Shown here: positions 23,526-35,640 of the stretch, piece by piece
Position numbering within the stretch: the stretch's first letter is position 1
How the letters are laid out: each line of letters opens with the position of its first letter
Assembly (NCBI GenBank): GCA_001465935.1
Contig: LNKV01000002.1
Location: forward strand, 496,001 to 560,000
Source: Clarireedia homoeocarpa
Lineage: Eukaryota > Ascomycota > Leotiomycetes > Helotiales > Rutstroemiaceae
DNA: 64,000 nucleotides
Direction of reading: 5' to 3'
The notes under the pieces: generated by a model
Database searches by the model: none
What the model was told of the DNA's origin: nothing
Seen by the model: the letters and a program-made list of their open reading frames with translations, nothing else
Program-made: the position numbers and the translations under genes

Positions 23526-25649
23526 ATGGCGATCCTTACTCCGAAAGTGTATCAGGTACGATTGATTCTATTGTCTGCGAGAGTCTAACATTCGTTTCTA
23601 ACACCGTTTTGTAGTTCCTCGTAGGTGTTTTCGCCTCCGTTGGTTCTATTCTTTACGGTTATGATCTAGGTATGAACATAGCATCAATCAGTTCCCGTGC
23701 CTATGGATTCTAATAGCATGTAGGTGTTATTGCAGAGGTCGTCGCAAGTGATACTTTTCTTGCGAAGTTCAAACCGGATAGCACACAACTGTAAGTCTCA
23801 CCTCTCTTAAATAAGACATAGCTAATCCTTATAGTGGTATTGTTGTATCGTTCTTCACTGGTGGAGCATTTTGTGGTGCGGGTCTTGCTGGACCTGTCGG
23901 TGATCGTCTTGGTCGGAGATGGACTATTTTTGCTGGATGTATAATTTTCATTCTTGGTGGTGGTCTTCAGACTGGCGCTGAAACTATACATTATCTTTGG
24001 GCAGGAAGATGGATTGCAGGCCTTGGTGTGAGTGTTTCCGATTCCTATTTTTGCCATTCGCCTTACGCCTTCGTAACTGTTGATTCACGCACCTTCACCA
24101 AAATCGCCCTGGAGGTGACAATCACTGATCTATGGTTCCATAGGTTGGTTTCCTTGTCATGATCATTCCGCTTTACCAAGCCGAGATTGCACATCCTGAC
24201 ATCCGTGGCCGTATTACATCTCTACAGCAATTCATGTTGGGTATTGGTGCGCTTGTCGCCTCCTGGATCAGTTATGGGACATACGTCAGCCTGAAAACAT
24301 CCGCTCAATGGCGTTTACCGCTGGGTATCCAAATTATTCCAGCCATCGTTCTTGGTATGTAAGCCCCTGACTTGTGAGCCCCATATCATCACTGACTCCA
24401 TACAGCCGCTCTCATCTTCCTCTTCCCCGAATCTCCACGTTGGCTTATCGACCATGGCCACCCCGACAAAGGCCTCAAAACCCTCGCCAAACTTCACGCT
24501 CACGGTAACGAAAATGACCCCTGGGTGAGAGCGGAGTTCAACCAAATCCAGGACAACATCACAATCGAGCATGAACATGAAGCAAAGTCCTACATGGATC
24601 TTTTCACCAATCGATCTTCATTCCGTCGTCTATTCATCGCATGCACTCTGCAAGCTTCGGTGCAAATGACTGGTGTTTCTGCCATCCAATACTACTCCGT
24701 GAAGATCTACTCGCAAATCGGTATTTCTGGAAGCGACACATTAAAGTATCAGGCCATTAACAGTGTCATCGCCTTGCTTGGAGAAGCCAGCTGTGTTTTG
24801 TTCATCGATAAATTAGGACGAAGATGGCCTTTGATTTGTGGAAATTTGTTCAACATGATTACTTTCCTCATTGCGTGCATTCTCATCGGTACACCCCCCT
24901 TACTCTTCTTCAAAGCAATAGACCGAGCTAACAATTCTCAGCTGAATTCCCACCGGGATCTACAAACAACAATGCCGCTTCCTGGGGCTTTATCATCATG
25001 TATGCCCCCCTCATCTTCTATACTCTCCACCTACCCCCCTCAAAATTCAATGAACTAACACATTCCCCCAAGGACATGGCTCTACAATTTTTCCTTCTCC
25101 GCCACCTGCGGGCCCCTCTCCTGGGTCATCCCCGCCGAGATCTTCGACACGCGAACCCGCTCCAAAGGTGTATCCATCGCAACCATGGTCTCCTTCGCCT
25201 TCAACACCCTGATTGGTCAGATCACCGACACGGCCATGACAAACGTCGGCTACAAATATTACTACCTCTTCATCATCTGTAACTTCACCAACGCCGTCTT
25301 CTTCTACTTCTTCTTGCCCGAGACGGCTCGACTACCATTGGAGGAGATGAATTATCTGTTTACGAATGCGCCGTACATTGTGAGTTTCTTCAATCTCCCA
25401 TCCCCCCCTACTCATTCTCTCACTCCTTTCCATCCTCAAAGAGAAGGAAGGGAGGGCAGAAGAGTTACATGCCAATTTTTTACTCTTAAAATATCAATAC
25501 TGACCCCCTAAACTCAGGTCCCCGGGACAGACAAAGCACGCTATCAAGCGGACTACGCCACGGATCTAGAGAGAAGAGCAGCGGAGATTACGGAGAAGGG
25601 AGAGCTGTATGCCAACGAACATCATGAAGTGAGCCCGGAGACTAAGTAA
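23526..25649 (+). CDS. MFS sugar transporter, 12-helix hexose/pentose type
   Basis: About nine exons, starting 23526-23555, 23615-23669, 23724-23790 and 23835 onward, give roughly 530 residues. Sugar-porter signatures are present: an N-terminal LYGYDLG, DRLGRRW after helix 2, IPLYQAEIAHPDIRGR, PESPRWLIDHG after helix 6, GVSAIQYYS in helix 7, WVIPAEIFDTRTRSKG, and the C-terminal PETARLPLEEMN, a variant of PETKG.LEE. It should carry monosaccharides by proton symport at the plasma membrane. Substrate cannot be read from sequence, but the divergent arabinofuranosidase suggests a pentose. The first three coding exons are short (30, 55 and 67 nt). The C-terminal tail ends near HHEVSPETK. Confidence 0.93.
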
Positions 25650-25796
25650 ACTTTGTTATTGTTATTATGATTATTTTTAATGATATATGATGCGATATGG
25701 GGGAGTCTGGGAACAATAGGGGAGGCGAAATCAAAAGGGAGATCAGCTGAATTTTCGCTGGTTGGTTTGTCGATTGGTTGGTAGAGGTGTTGGTGT

Positions 25797-25821
25797 GGTT
25801 GGGTTGGGTTGGGTTGGGTTA
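25797..25821. repeat. GGGTT pentanucleotide run
   Basis: About five GGGTT units lie in tandem downstream of the transporter gene. It is not the TTAGGG telomere unit of filamentous fungi, so it is not taken as a telomeric remnant. Confidence 0.85.
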
Positions 25822-26886
25822 GAGATGAAATCGAACGAACGTATAGAAGATGTCTTGATACGCGAGAAAGACTAGAACGGAAGGATGATATATGACTGAA
25901 TGATTGAATGGTGGGGAGTTGAATGAACGAACCTGACTGGGAATGTGGGGGAAAAAAAAGCTTCCTCGTTTCTTGCTTGAGAACTCTTAGAGACTCTTCT
26001 CTGAAAATTGGAAGCAATGTCTAGTGCACGTATATTCAACACACACCCAAGTCACATGCAACGTATAAGTATAGATAGCATCTAAGATTGGTTGAAAGTC
26101 TTTATTATCATGGCATTGGTATCGGTATCAGTATATACACCCACATCCCGTCCGTCCGTCTAGTCACACAAAGTACAGCATCTCTCGCTCGGCCCTCCAT
26201 TCGCCTGCTCTCCGGCTCAACCTCCCAAGCCGCCAACACTCCCGCCCAAGCAAAGCTTTCATCGGCTGCTTCGCCCTCCTCCCTCAACAAATCTATTACA
26301 ATCCCATCGAGGAATCGTCCAAAAAAGAAAAAAAAGTGTCTAATCATACGAAAGCCCCTCCCTTCCCCTTTCTTCAACCCTACTCACTCCATCCACACAT
26401 CCTGCATCAAATACAACCCAAAACCAAAGCAAGCCAAACCAACCAACCAATCAGATCCAAATCAGTCAGGTCAGTTAGTCAATAAAGTCAATCACATTCG
26501 TGTATCATCCCCTTCGTCTTTCTTCCACTTCGCTCTCTCAACCTCTCCCCCTTCCTTTCCCTAAGAACCCATCTAGAGTCCACTCGGAATTCTATAAATT
26601 AGACGCAGAGCTCGAATAGAATATAAAAATGGGATGTACTGGTTGGTCCACCACAACCAATCACCCGCTATCCCCTCCTATCACCCTCCCCAAGAACAGA
26701 CGAACCGGAAGAGAGTTAACCGTGAAAAAGTTGGTATTACTGTACAGCGCGAAATCCCTCAAATGTACTTTATTTAAACATAACCAAAGATATGATGCCA
26801 TAAAAAGGATGAGCGGCTCGTATGTTCGGAGAACTAGGTGCCTTTCTCATGCTGAAATAAATACGCCGACGCCGCTATGCAGAATG

Positions 26887-26921
26887 TGTATGTGTGTTGT
26901 GTGTGTGTGTGTGTGTGTGTG
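26887..26921. repeat. GT dinucleotide microsatellite
   Basis: A short interrupted run of GTGTGT is followed by a longer perfect run, in non-coding DNA. Confidence 0.9.
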
Positions 26922-27172
26922 GTATAGAGCTTGGGAAATTAACAGCAAGGAGGCACATTCTTCTAGGATGCTCGATTGATGGAAAAAGGGAGGGAAAAAA
27001 AAAAATGAAATTCGCCTGGCGCCACCTGGTCCAACCGCCTTCTATGTGTCTTTTGGCGCATAATGTTCGTGCCGCATCTCGTTGGGTATTTGATCTGCTT
27101 TTTATGCATGTGTGAAGCAAAAGAAATATGTTCTTTATACAAGAAGAATTGGTGTTGCGGATTGAAGAATCA

Positions 27173-29331
27173 TTAGCAACCATGGACGAACGAATTTGTG
27201 GGCCACGAGTAGCCTGCACCTTCCCATGATGTCAAGTTCACGTTTTCCTGTATACGTTAGTAAATTTGTTCGAGTAATAAAACTTTGTACTGTACTTACA
27301 TAAGGTTCCGGATGATTCTTGATATATTCCGTCGTTGGGTATCCGTCGGGATCGCAGGTAACTGACTCGGATCCTTCTTCTTGGTATATTCGAATGTAAT
27401 CGAACCGCATCGTAGCAGGGAAAAGGGTGTTCAAGTTAGGCATCATGACCTGAGAGAAACTAGTTCCCATTCCCAAGTTCATGATGAGGGCCATAGGCTC
27501 TTCCGGCACAGTTCTTTGGCCCACATTTCCGTTCGGTCTTAGAGCCCGACTGTCGAGTTTCCACGTATATTGATCACCAACGAACCAAGCGATGGTCCCC
27601 TCAGATCCTGGAGTGTACTCGAATCCATAGGTCTGATAACCCTTGCCATCGTACCAATCATTGTTGAGCCAAGTTACAGCGGACATAGCTTGTTGATAGT
27701 TTCCACCATGGTAACCACTCATTCCAGTCTGCTCGTTATCATAAACCTCAAAATAGTTGTAATCAGGCAGGTAGAAGATATCGAAAGGTGCAATCTGGTA
27801 AGATTGTGATGCAGAACCAGTTCCCTTGTCGTGAGCTCCTGGACCAATGAAGCCTACGCTAGCTTCCAAAGCATCGATTTCGGGTGCTGAACGTGACTTG
27901 CCTGCAGAAGGATGTTCTTGCCCTTTGCAAGTACACGCTGGTAATTTCATACCCGGCAACCAACTCATACCATCAGAAGAACTCTGGTTTGCTGTTATTC
28001 CAATATCGCAAGTGTCCGAATAACTGTATGGCCACATTCCTTCAGTAGTAGCTTGATAACCAGGCCTTGCCAAGTTGCCCATGGCCCAGAAACCAGGCCA
28101 GAAACCAGGCCAGTCTCCACGTCCGGGCAAAGAAATACTGGCTTCTACACGCCCACCCTTGAAGCACAATTTGTTCCATGATTGAAGCATTCCCGAGCGG
28201 TAGTTTAGGTTGTGACTTTGGAAAGCATCGAATTTGATATTCAGAGTACCGTTGCCAGTACTTACAGCATCGGGGTCGTACCATTCCAAATCCTGAGTAG
28301 CACCATACCACATATCCATAGCCTGGAAATAAGGATCGTCGCCGTCGTAGAATGTTCGTCCATCCGTGTTGAATTCGTCGGAAAACTAGATGACTTAGTA
28401 TCGACAAAACAACAGCAGCGTCTTGACTTACCACAAGCTTCAACTTTGTGCCATCTTGAGCAGTCTTGCTCTGTGCAGATTCAGGCGTATCTGGATCTAC
28501 AAGAGTCGTCCTCACATTCTTGAGAAGTGCAACTTTGTCTGATAGACAATCCGCTGCTTTCGCGCAAGCACCATTTGTTGGGTCAATTATGTGTTGTGCA
28601 AATGTCCTAGAAGTTAATTAGCATGCAAATACAGGATCTTCCTGAATACAAACTTACACAACTGGATAAGCAATGAAAAGTGCCAATGTGGCCAAGGTGA
28701 TCAGCACCAGACCTCCAACGTTTACAAGACCTCTCCTATTGCAAATATCGCATCTGGGCTCCTTCTCATTAGGGTCCGGATTGTGCAGGTAATCATCCTT
28801 TTCCACGTCCTCAGGGAAAAGTAACAGTCCTGCAGATGGCATAATGTTATACTTTTCTGATACTGTTTGTGTGTTGATATTCTCGTCGTCACTATCACCA
28901 GCCCTCGACGAGGCTCTCGAATCATCAAACGGCGAGCCAAATGGACCTAACCGACTATCTCTGCTCCCAGCCTCCGAACTCCAACTAGTCCTTCGTGATG
29001 AGAATCCCGATACGGATGGGGATACCATTGGGTAATCGGAGTATGATTGATTATTGTTCGCGGCTGTGGATCGTGATCTCGTCGGCGGCAGTAGCATTTC
29101 GTTCGATTGCGCTACATCTGGCGAGCCGTAGACTTGAGGAGCGGCCATTCGTGATTGTTGCGAGCCTGACGTCGGTGGCCGCGGAGGAGGTATTAAGTTT
29201 CTTGATGTGCTTGGAGTTCCTGTGTCAGAGGCAGAACTAATATTGTCTGAATTTAATATATCCCCTCCACTGCCCGAATTAACGGTTATGTGTGGAGGGC
29301 GTCGCCCTGAGCCACCGTAAGAGTGGTCCAT
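27173..29331 (-). CDS. KRE6: KRE6/SKN1-type beta-glucan synthesis protein (GH16-like)
   Basis: Four exons from ATG 29331 to TAA 27173 encode about 700 residues. The frame upstream of 29331 has no ATG. The N-terminal ~200 residues are polar, Ser/Pro-rich and probably cytosolic. A type II transmembrane helix follows (GLVLITLATLALFIAYPVV). The lumenal part is the SKN1/KRE6 GH16-like domain: FSDEFNTDGRTFYDGDDPYF, WPGFWPGFWAMGNLARPGYQ, and the catalytic-type EIDALE in SAPEIDALEASVG. It ends in SWEGAGYSWPTNSFVHGC. Yeast homologs act in the secretory pathway and are required for beta-1,6-glucan in the cell wall. Introns fall just after the membrane helix, before FSDEFN, and before ENVNLTSW. Confidence 0.95.
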
Positions 29332-32300
29332 AACGACAATATGCAATGGCCCAAATTCCAATCTTTTAAAACTCCGATAGCATCAGTTGCGTAATCAGAA
29401 GCCTCTTTGTATATCTCGATTGTGTTGGAGTCTGGAATGTCGGTTCGTTGGAACTTTCGTAATTCTGGAAGGGAAGGAAGAAAAACAAGGTGGAGGAATC
29501 GCGCTGTAATTTCTCAAACTTCTTTGAGAATGGCTAAGCTCAGGTATTCGTGTTAAGTGATGGTTTGTCGTTGGTTGGGGATGGTAAGGTGCAGATGATG
29601 AATTGGTCTTGGAATAATGGCCAGCAGAAGTTCATTTGGGAAAGGAGGTGTGCGCGTGTTTCCAGGTATCCAAGAAATCCTTCTTTAATTAAAGACAAGT
29701 GGTCGGCGAAGGGTAAGAAACGAGCGTTGGGTCGTTAAGGAGAGTCGAATTTACTGGACGGCAGGAAGGTTAGATTTGGCAACAACAACAACAACGACAA
29801 CGACAATAAGTTATTGTCGCTATGGAAGAGGAAAGTTGATGGTTTTTTTTGTTTTAGTGGTAGCAGAAGTGGTTGATGTTGATTTGGTGGTAGTGGATAG
29901 GGCGCTCAAACACCGAACGAACGAACAAGAAGGGGGAACGGGTCGAAGTGATCAATGGGTTAAGTTAAGCCGCTGGCGTTTGGTGGTTTGGTGGTTTGGT
30001 GGCGCTGGGAAGGAACGGATTGAAGAAACTCGTCTATGTTATCTTTGCTCTTTTTTCTCTTGTTTCTCTTGTTTCTCTTATCTCTTTTCTCTTTTCCCTT
30101 TTCCTTTTCCTTTCTTCCAGGTCCGAGTAAGGCTGTTAGTTCCCGTCGTGAACCTTTTCCTTTACCGTTCCTCGTGCTTTGAACTTCGAATCTCGAACTG
30201 TCAGTTCAAAAAGGATGCAGCAACAAGCAACAGAGAGACTCAGACCCAGATGTGCTCACAGATTAATTATTCTTTTCGGTGCTTCTGGCGAATGGAATCT
30301 GCAACCTTCAAGGAGCATAGTTCAAGGATCTAGCGAAAAAGGGAGCTTAAATTGCCTGGAGTAGGCACAATGAGGTATGGTTTAAGATGGAATTATGGGT
30401 TTCTTTGCCTTTCAGCAATTAAGGCGAGTGGCATTCGAGCCACTTCGACTGGTGCTATGCCCTGGCTAGCCCGGACGGTAGGGGTTTCTCGGTGCCGCAG
30501 ACTGATTGCAGGGAGATTATTGGCCGGTTTCTGCTTGTACCATGTTCACTTAAAAGGGGGTCAAGCTTCGAAATTGGGTTTTTGGAAATTTCTCCTGCCA
30601 GGTTTGAACCTTGCACGAGGAGTACGAAGTAGAGCACTGATGCAGCATTTCAGATCCCAGTTCTTAAGGCCCGAACAAGAGAGAACTTTGGACGATAGAT
30701 AGAGATAGGGTGGATGAAGGCTGGATGAAGGCTGGAGATAGCGATGGAGCTCGAGATGGAGATGGGAAGATATGAAGGTACTGGTCCAATTTGCTCGACT
30801 TGAACCATGTGATAGTCGCTGCTTCTATGAATCAGTACCACGGAGTGCAGATTGGATTGTCCTCCGTACGCTCCAAAATATACCACCGTTTGTTTTGCTT
30901 GCCAGTCAAATCGGTTTGATACCTTTGCTTCGCCTAACCATTGCGCAGGTACTTACTTCTAAGCCCCAACGAGGTTTCGCAGTACCTCCCTCCAGCTAGG
31001 ACAAAGAGCAAGTCATGCGTTTTCCTGCTCATCCTCACAATCACTTTAATTAGAAACCAATCATCTCGAAACGGCAATGTCAATCCTAATGGCTGACTGA
31101 GCTCGCCAAACTATTATCAAGCTCCCAAGCTGTCAGTTTACCTGCTACATACAGCACCACTCGAGCTGGAGAATATAGCAACTGGGTGAGCTGGTTTCTC
31201 GCAGCTACTCACTCTACTTACATCATTCCCAGAGTCCGTAACTGACCTACTTACAAGCAGCAAGTCAAGGCAAGTACCGTGAACAAGATTCCAGCGCGTC
31301 ACATCGTATTTGACCAATCTACTTGCACATGGACAACGAGAAGCTCAAGACATAGCCACCATGTTGGTATAGTTGGTTACGCGTCCTTATTTTCGCATCT
31401 GTTGTTGCTCACCCTAAAGTATTAAAAGTGGCTCTTGCTTGCAGCATCCGAACGCCTATCTATCTATTAATACCCCTGAATCTATGCCAAGGGATATTTC
31501 ACGTTCCTAGAAATCGCCCCCCTTCGTCCTCTTCCTCGCTTTCTCTGTTGCAATTTATGCTTGTTTGGGTAAAGAGCCAACCCGAGCGTTTTTAACATGC
31601 ATGTTCGCGACAAGAAATCCAAGCAGATACAGTATCTGCTTGCGGCGCTGAATCTTGCACCTTCGATCCCATAGCCTCATCGCATCATGGTTGGATCCAG
31701 AGGAAGAGTCCCGGTTGAAGGAAGGCGCAATTGACTAACATCCCTACACGCATGCTGATCTCTTGGATGTTGTACGAAAGTACGAAAGTATGTATCCATC
31801 CGATCTTTGTCAGACCTAGGTCGGACAAAAGCAAAAAGCGACGATCACAACAAACCGTTTTTCAAGCACCACCATTGCACCTTTGTACCCATCCATTATT
31901 CTAATTAGTTTCCGAAGATCTCAGGTCCTGACTTGGCAACCCACGAGCGCATTAAAACATTACTCCAGTAAGCCTAGTCAGTGTTTCTTGGTGTATTCGA
32001 AGCTCCGTTGACTAACAGAGGAGAGAGGAGTGAGCGATGAAGCAGTGGTGGATGCATAATGGTTCAATTTCGGCACCTCCACTGCCTGGCCTGGCTACCA
32101 GGTAAAAGCCGAACGTAGATACTTCGTAAATAAGAGTGGTAGGTAGAACAAACCCCGGAATAGCTTGGCCTGCCGGGAGTTTCGAAGGAGAAATACCGTA
32201 CGAAGTAACTGTGCTGTACGAAGGACAATAACTTCTTCGTGGATGCGCTACTCGACGAGAAGAATTCTAGACTTACAAACACGTGAGAAATGTCTGGTTC

Positions 32301-35300
32301 TGGAAATATTGAAATCAGCATCTGGAGGCTGGAGCGCACGCCATCATCATACCGCGCTGTACTCATATAAGCTCAGACTTTCTGCACCAGAGGAAATGGC
32401 GGCTAAGGTTATCGAGTTTCGGATGACTTACTACTTTGTGACAAGCCCGGCCAACAAGACACTAATGATTGAAAATGTGTGTAATGAAGAACAGAAAGGG
32501 ATTCGCATTTGATTATAGGATGAATTGCAGGAAGACGCTCTCAAACCTCGAATCTCAAGTCTAGAACTCTTGGCTAAGGTGGCTTCCTCCCCCAGAAATG
32601 CCATTCCATTATGCTACCTCATTTAATAGTGCATAGTACCGAGCCGTGCGTGTGCTTGTGCGACTAATCGAAGGATCAAATAGTTCGGCCACTGGTCGGT
32701 ACTCTCCATTAAATCAATCTCAACAGCCGCTTCTGCATCCATTAAATACGAGTATAAATCTCGATATCAATCAACAAACACTCTCATGCACACACAGTTC
32801 TCGTCGCGATCTGTGTTTGAAGGTCTCACTTCTCTTGATTCTCGCGGGAAGCATAGATTCAGCGTCGGTTACCTATGTCATCATTGTATCCATTTCCAAG
32901 CATGGCCCTACCTTGTAAAGAATGAGGAAAGGACAGATAGAGGTGGCTCGGATGGATAGGCGAAAAAGTCAGGAAAATGGTGATCAGCGGCAGATTGCAA
33001 TTTATGAAGAGAGGTTTGAGGTGGAGTTTGAAGGACTGCAGGTAAGACATCAATGAGTGGGTGCATTTCTTACGCATACTTCGTTTTGTTTCAGGAGAAG
33101 TGCTTGTTTATGGTGATCTTCGATTTGGATGGGGCATGGAAGCAGAGAGCGAGAGAACGAGAGAGAGATAGGTAGAGAGATAGGTAGAAAAGGGATTAGA
33201 GACGCGGTTCTACGATTGAAACAGAGAATGGAATGTTAGGAGATAGGAGTATTGGAGAAAAGATATCAAGGAAGAGGTTGTGTTTTGCATGCACATTGAG
33301 GAGGCTGGTACTCTATTGATTGATTGATTCATCGATGTCAATTGGGTCAAAATGTTGATAAGAGAAAGGGGCAGATTCTAGTCGGCACATCGAAATACTC
33401 GGCAATTCTTATCCTTTTCAAAGTCCCATGCGAGAGTAACGATATCCTACAACGAGAACCCGGGTCCCTTAACGTCGGGAGCACGTTCCGGGTCCGCAAA
33501 CCGTGATTAAAAAGGGCACATAGCTTCTTCTCAAGCAATGCGACGAAGTAGTACTTCTGCAGCATGCTGCAACTCAAAGTCGGATACTTTTACTGTTTGG
33601 ATTGCACCGATGACGATAATGAAAATCCTCTGTGGAACATTCTTAACATCCAATCTAGTCGCATTGGAGGAGTAGGGCATGGAAAGTATATATGGCTTAC
33701 GCCTCCCACGCCATATCTCTTCGTTCACATAATACGGCAAGGGTGACGGGGATTAGAATCACACCTTCTGTTAACTACGCAGGTTATTGAGCGCGTCAGC
33801 TAGAGGTTCCACTACAAGAATGGACAAACTCATCGGTCAAATGCCACTTGTCTCTGTCTTCCAACTACTGCTTGCATGCAACTATATCTACTTTCGCATT
33901 GCGGCGGTGATTTCATTAGGACACATTCAGCGATGCTAGAGAATTTCCGTATGATACCATACTAAAGCGGGGGATTCAGTACAAAGACCCAAAGCATGCA
34001 GAAAGAATGTAGGCGAATGTCATCAAATGGAAAAAGGGCGCACAGCAGAAGCTCAGAACATGATATACTTTGACGTTCTTCGTGCTGGTAGATGCCCCGA
34101 TTTGCAGGAAAAATGCTTAGAGCCAAAGTATCGCATGAGAATGACCATGAGCTATGTGACCTGTGCATCTCGTAACGCGCGCGTCTAAGTATATACAAGA
34201 GCTACGTACCGCATGAAAAGACAGTGGGTGAGAAGTCATGCGATGTGGATATATGCAAGAAGAATATGAAAAGAAGAATGTGGTGCATGACTCTAATTAC
34301 ACATTTGATGAGAAGCCCATCACATAGCAGGATATACAACGGAAGACAAACACAGCGGGATCGCCGCATAGCCTTCCATCTAGAGATTTTGCAGAGGCAA
34401 CTTGCCACATGGTCGAGGCGTGCAACAAAAAGACAAAATGGTGGGGTTGTCGCATGGCATGTTGGTCTAGGCTATGTGGAGACAGCCTTGCCACATGGTT
34501 GAGATATGCAACGAAAAAAAAAATCTATGTCATGGAGCCTACCTAACATGAAATTCGAGCTGAGCAGTATGGAAATGGCATCGCCACATGGCTAGACATG
34601 CAACGAGAAGATGTGCAAATGGAGTTGCTGATGGGAATTGGAACTAGACGATGTCACGATGTAGAAATGCTTGCCACATGACGAGACGTGCAACAAAATG
34701 CCAAGTGATGGCGGTTGCCACAGCACTTCTGCTAGACAGATATTTGTCGCATGGCAAGATAGGCGAAAACAGATAGTATACAAAGTTGAAGGCGCAAAGG
34801 AAGTTTGCGGGGAGCAATATGCAGCATGACTGAAATGTGGCGAAAGTAATTGAGCGGCCCCAGATACCACGCGAAGACTCCCGGTCATAAAACGGCGCAA
34901 GATAGTAATCCTACCTAGTCAAACTACAGGAATCAAAAATGCACATATCCGCTCCTCAAAAAACGTATAGGGAAGAGTTGGAAGATCTCTACAAGCGACA
35001 TGACTGCTTGGTGGCAGCATGATGGTGCTCTTGACAGAGTAGTATTTGTTAAGGTATATGTATGTGATTGTCAGCGAAACTGTCGTTCGAAAGAGTAAGC
35101 TGAGTAGATGTCCGGGTGGACATGTGAGGTGGGAGGGCTGTGCTCGTAAAGCTCAAAGACGATGCGGAGACTTTAAGTCACTCGCCATCATGAGTCCTTG
35201 GAGAGAAAGAAGAGAAAGAAGTGAGAGTTGCAGCAAACGCTTCCAGAACCCTCACAGAACACCATAGAAACTGCATAGAAGTGATTCGCGTAGGTCGATA

Positions 35301-35640
35301 TTGCAACATATTTAAGCTGAAGGAAGCAGCTCGCATGAAAATGCGGGTAAGAGACATGTTCAGTGGTCGTAATAATCATGCAGATGATCTAAAGATGGGA
35401 GATCTTCAGCGACTCCAGCGCAGACATCTGAGCACAGTGTGCTGTGAAATGCTACTTAGCATACAATATATAAAAACAAAAGAGAGGAAAAGAATGGGAC
35501 GGTCTTGTGAACTGGATCTTTGGCTTTATAAAAATCAAATCGTTATTCTGCTTTCATCACCCATGATATCCAGATAACCACAACATGCGCCCCGCCAAAC
35601 GCCATTCCTACACAATCATAACATCTTGCATCAGCCCAGC
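29332..35640. other. 6.3-kb region without recognisable genes
   Basis: The longest gap in the window. The first kilobase is probably the KRE6 promoter and leader, with short GGTTTGGTGGTT and pyrimidine-rich runs (29990-30120). Frames of 60-118 codons occur on both strands, but none shows a domain, signal peptide or splice structure I trust. A degenerate tandem array lies at about 34230-34775. Small palindromes occur, for example GACCTAGGTC near 31827. I see no tRNA. Lineage-specific genes or non-coding RNAs cannot be excluded. Confidence 0.55.
34230..34775. repeat. Degenerate tandem array with CCACATGG..TGCAAC core
   Basis: The core CCACATG, then 8-11 variable bases, then TGCAAC plus an A-rich stretch, recurs clearly at 34404, 34491, 34583 and 34673. 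Weaker relatives lie near 34232 and 34316. Between cores, related half-units with CGCATGG or CGCATAG and a CTAG occur near 34361, 34450 and 34747. The cores are about 82-92 bp apart. In two copies the core can fold as TTG(C)CAC..GTGCAA. No coding frame runs through the array, and the spacing is not a fixed multiple of three. Confidence 0.7.

Larger units (their letters stand above)
25650..27172. other. Convergent region, sugar transporter / KRE6
   Basis: This 1.5 kb has a GGGTT pentanucleotide run (25797-25821) and a GT dinucleotide run (about 26887-26921), plus A- and C-rich simple sequence. Open frames here are low complexity and match no family I recognise. Confidence 0.6.

Noticed and set aside
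25797..25821. GGGTT run as an interstitial telomere
   Set aside because: Filamentous ascomycete telomeres are TTAGGG. The unit here is GGGTT and short.
26108..26377. Minus-strand 89-codon frame with FLDGIVIDLLREEGEAADES
   Set aside because: It looks protein-like locally but has poly-Phe from a homopolymer tract, no recognisable domain, and lies in a convergent 3' region. Not supported as a gene.
30352..30702. 116-codon plus-strand frame in the gene-poor gap
   Set aside because: No signal peptide, domain or splice context, and composition is unremarkable. I kept the region as gene-free.
34224..34502. 92-codon frame overlapping the tandem array
   Set aside because: The frame is not maintained through the repeat units, so the array is treated as non-coding.
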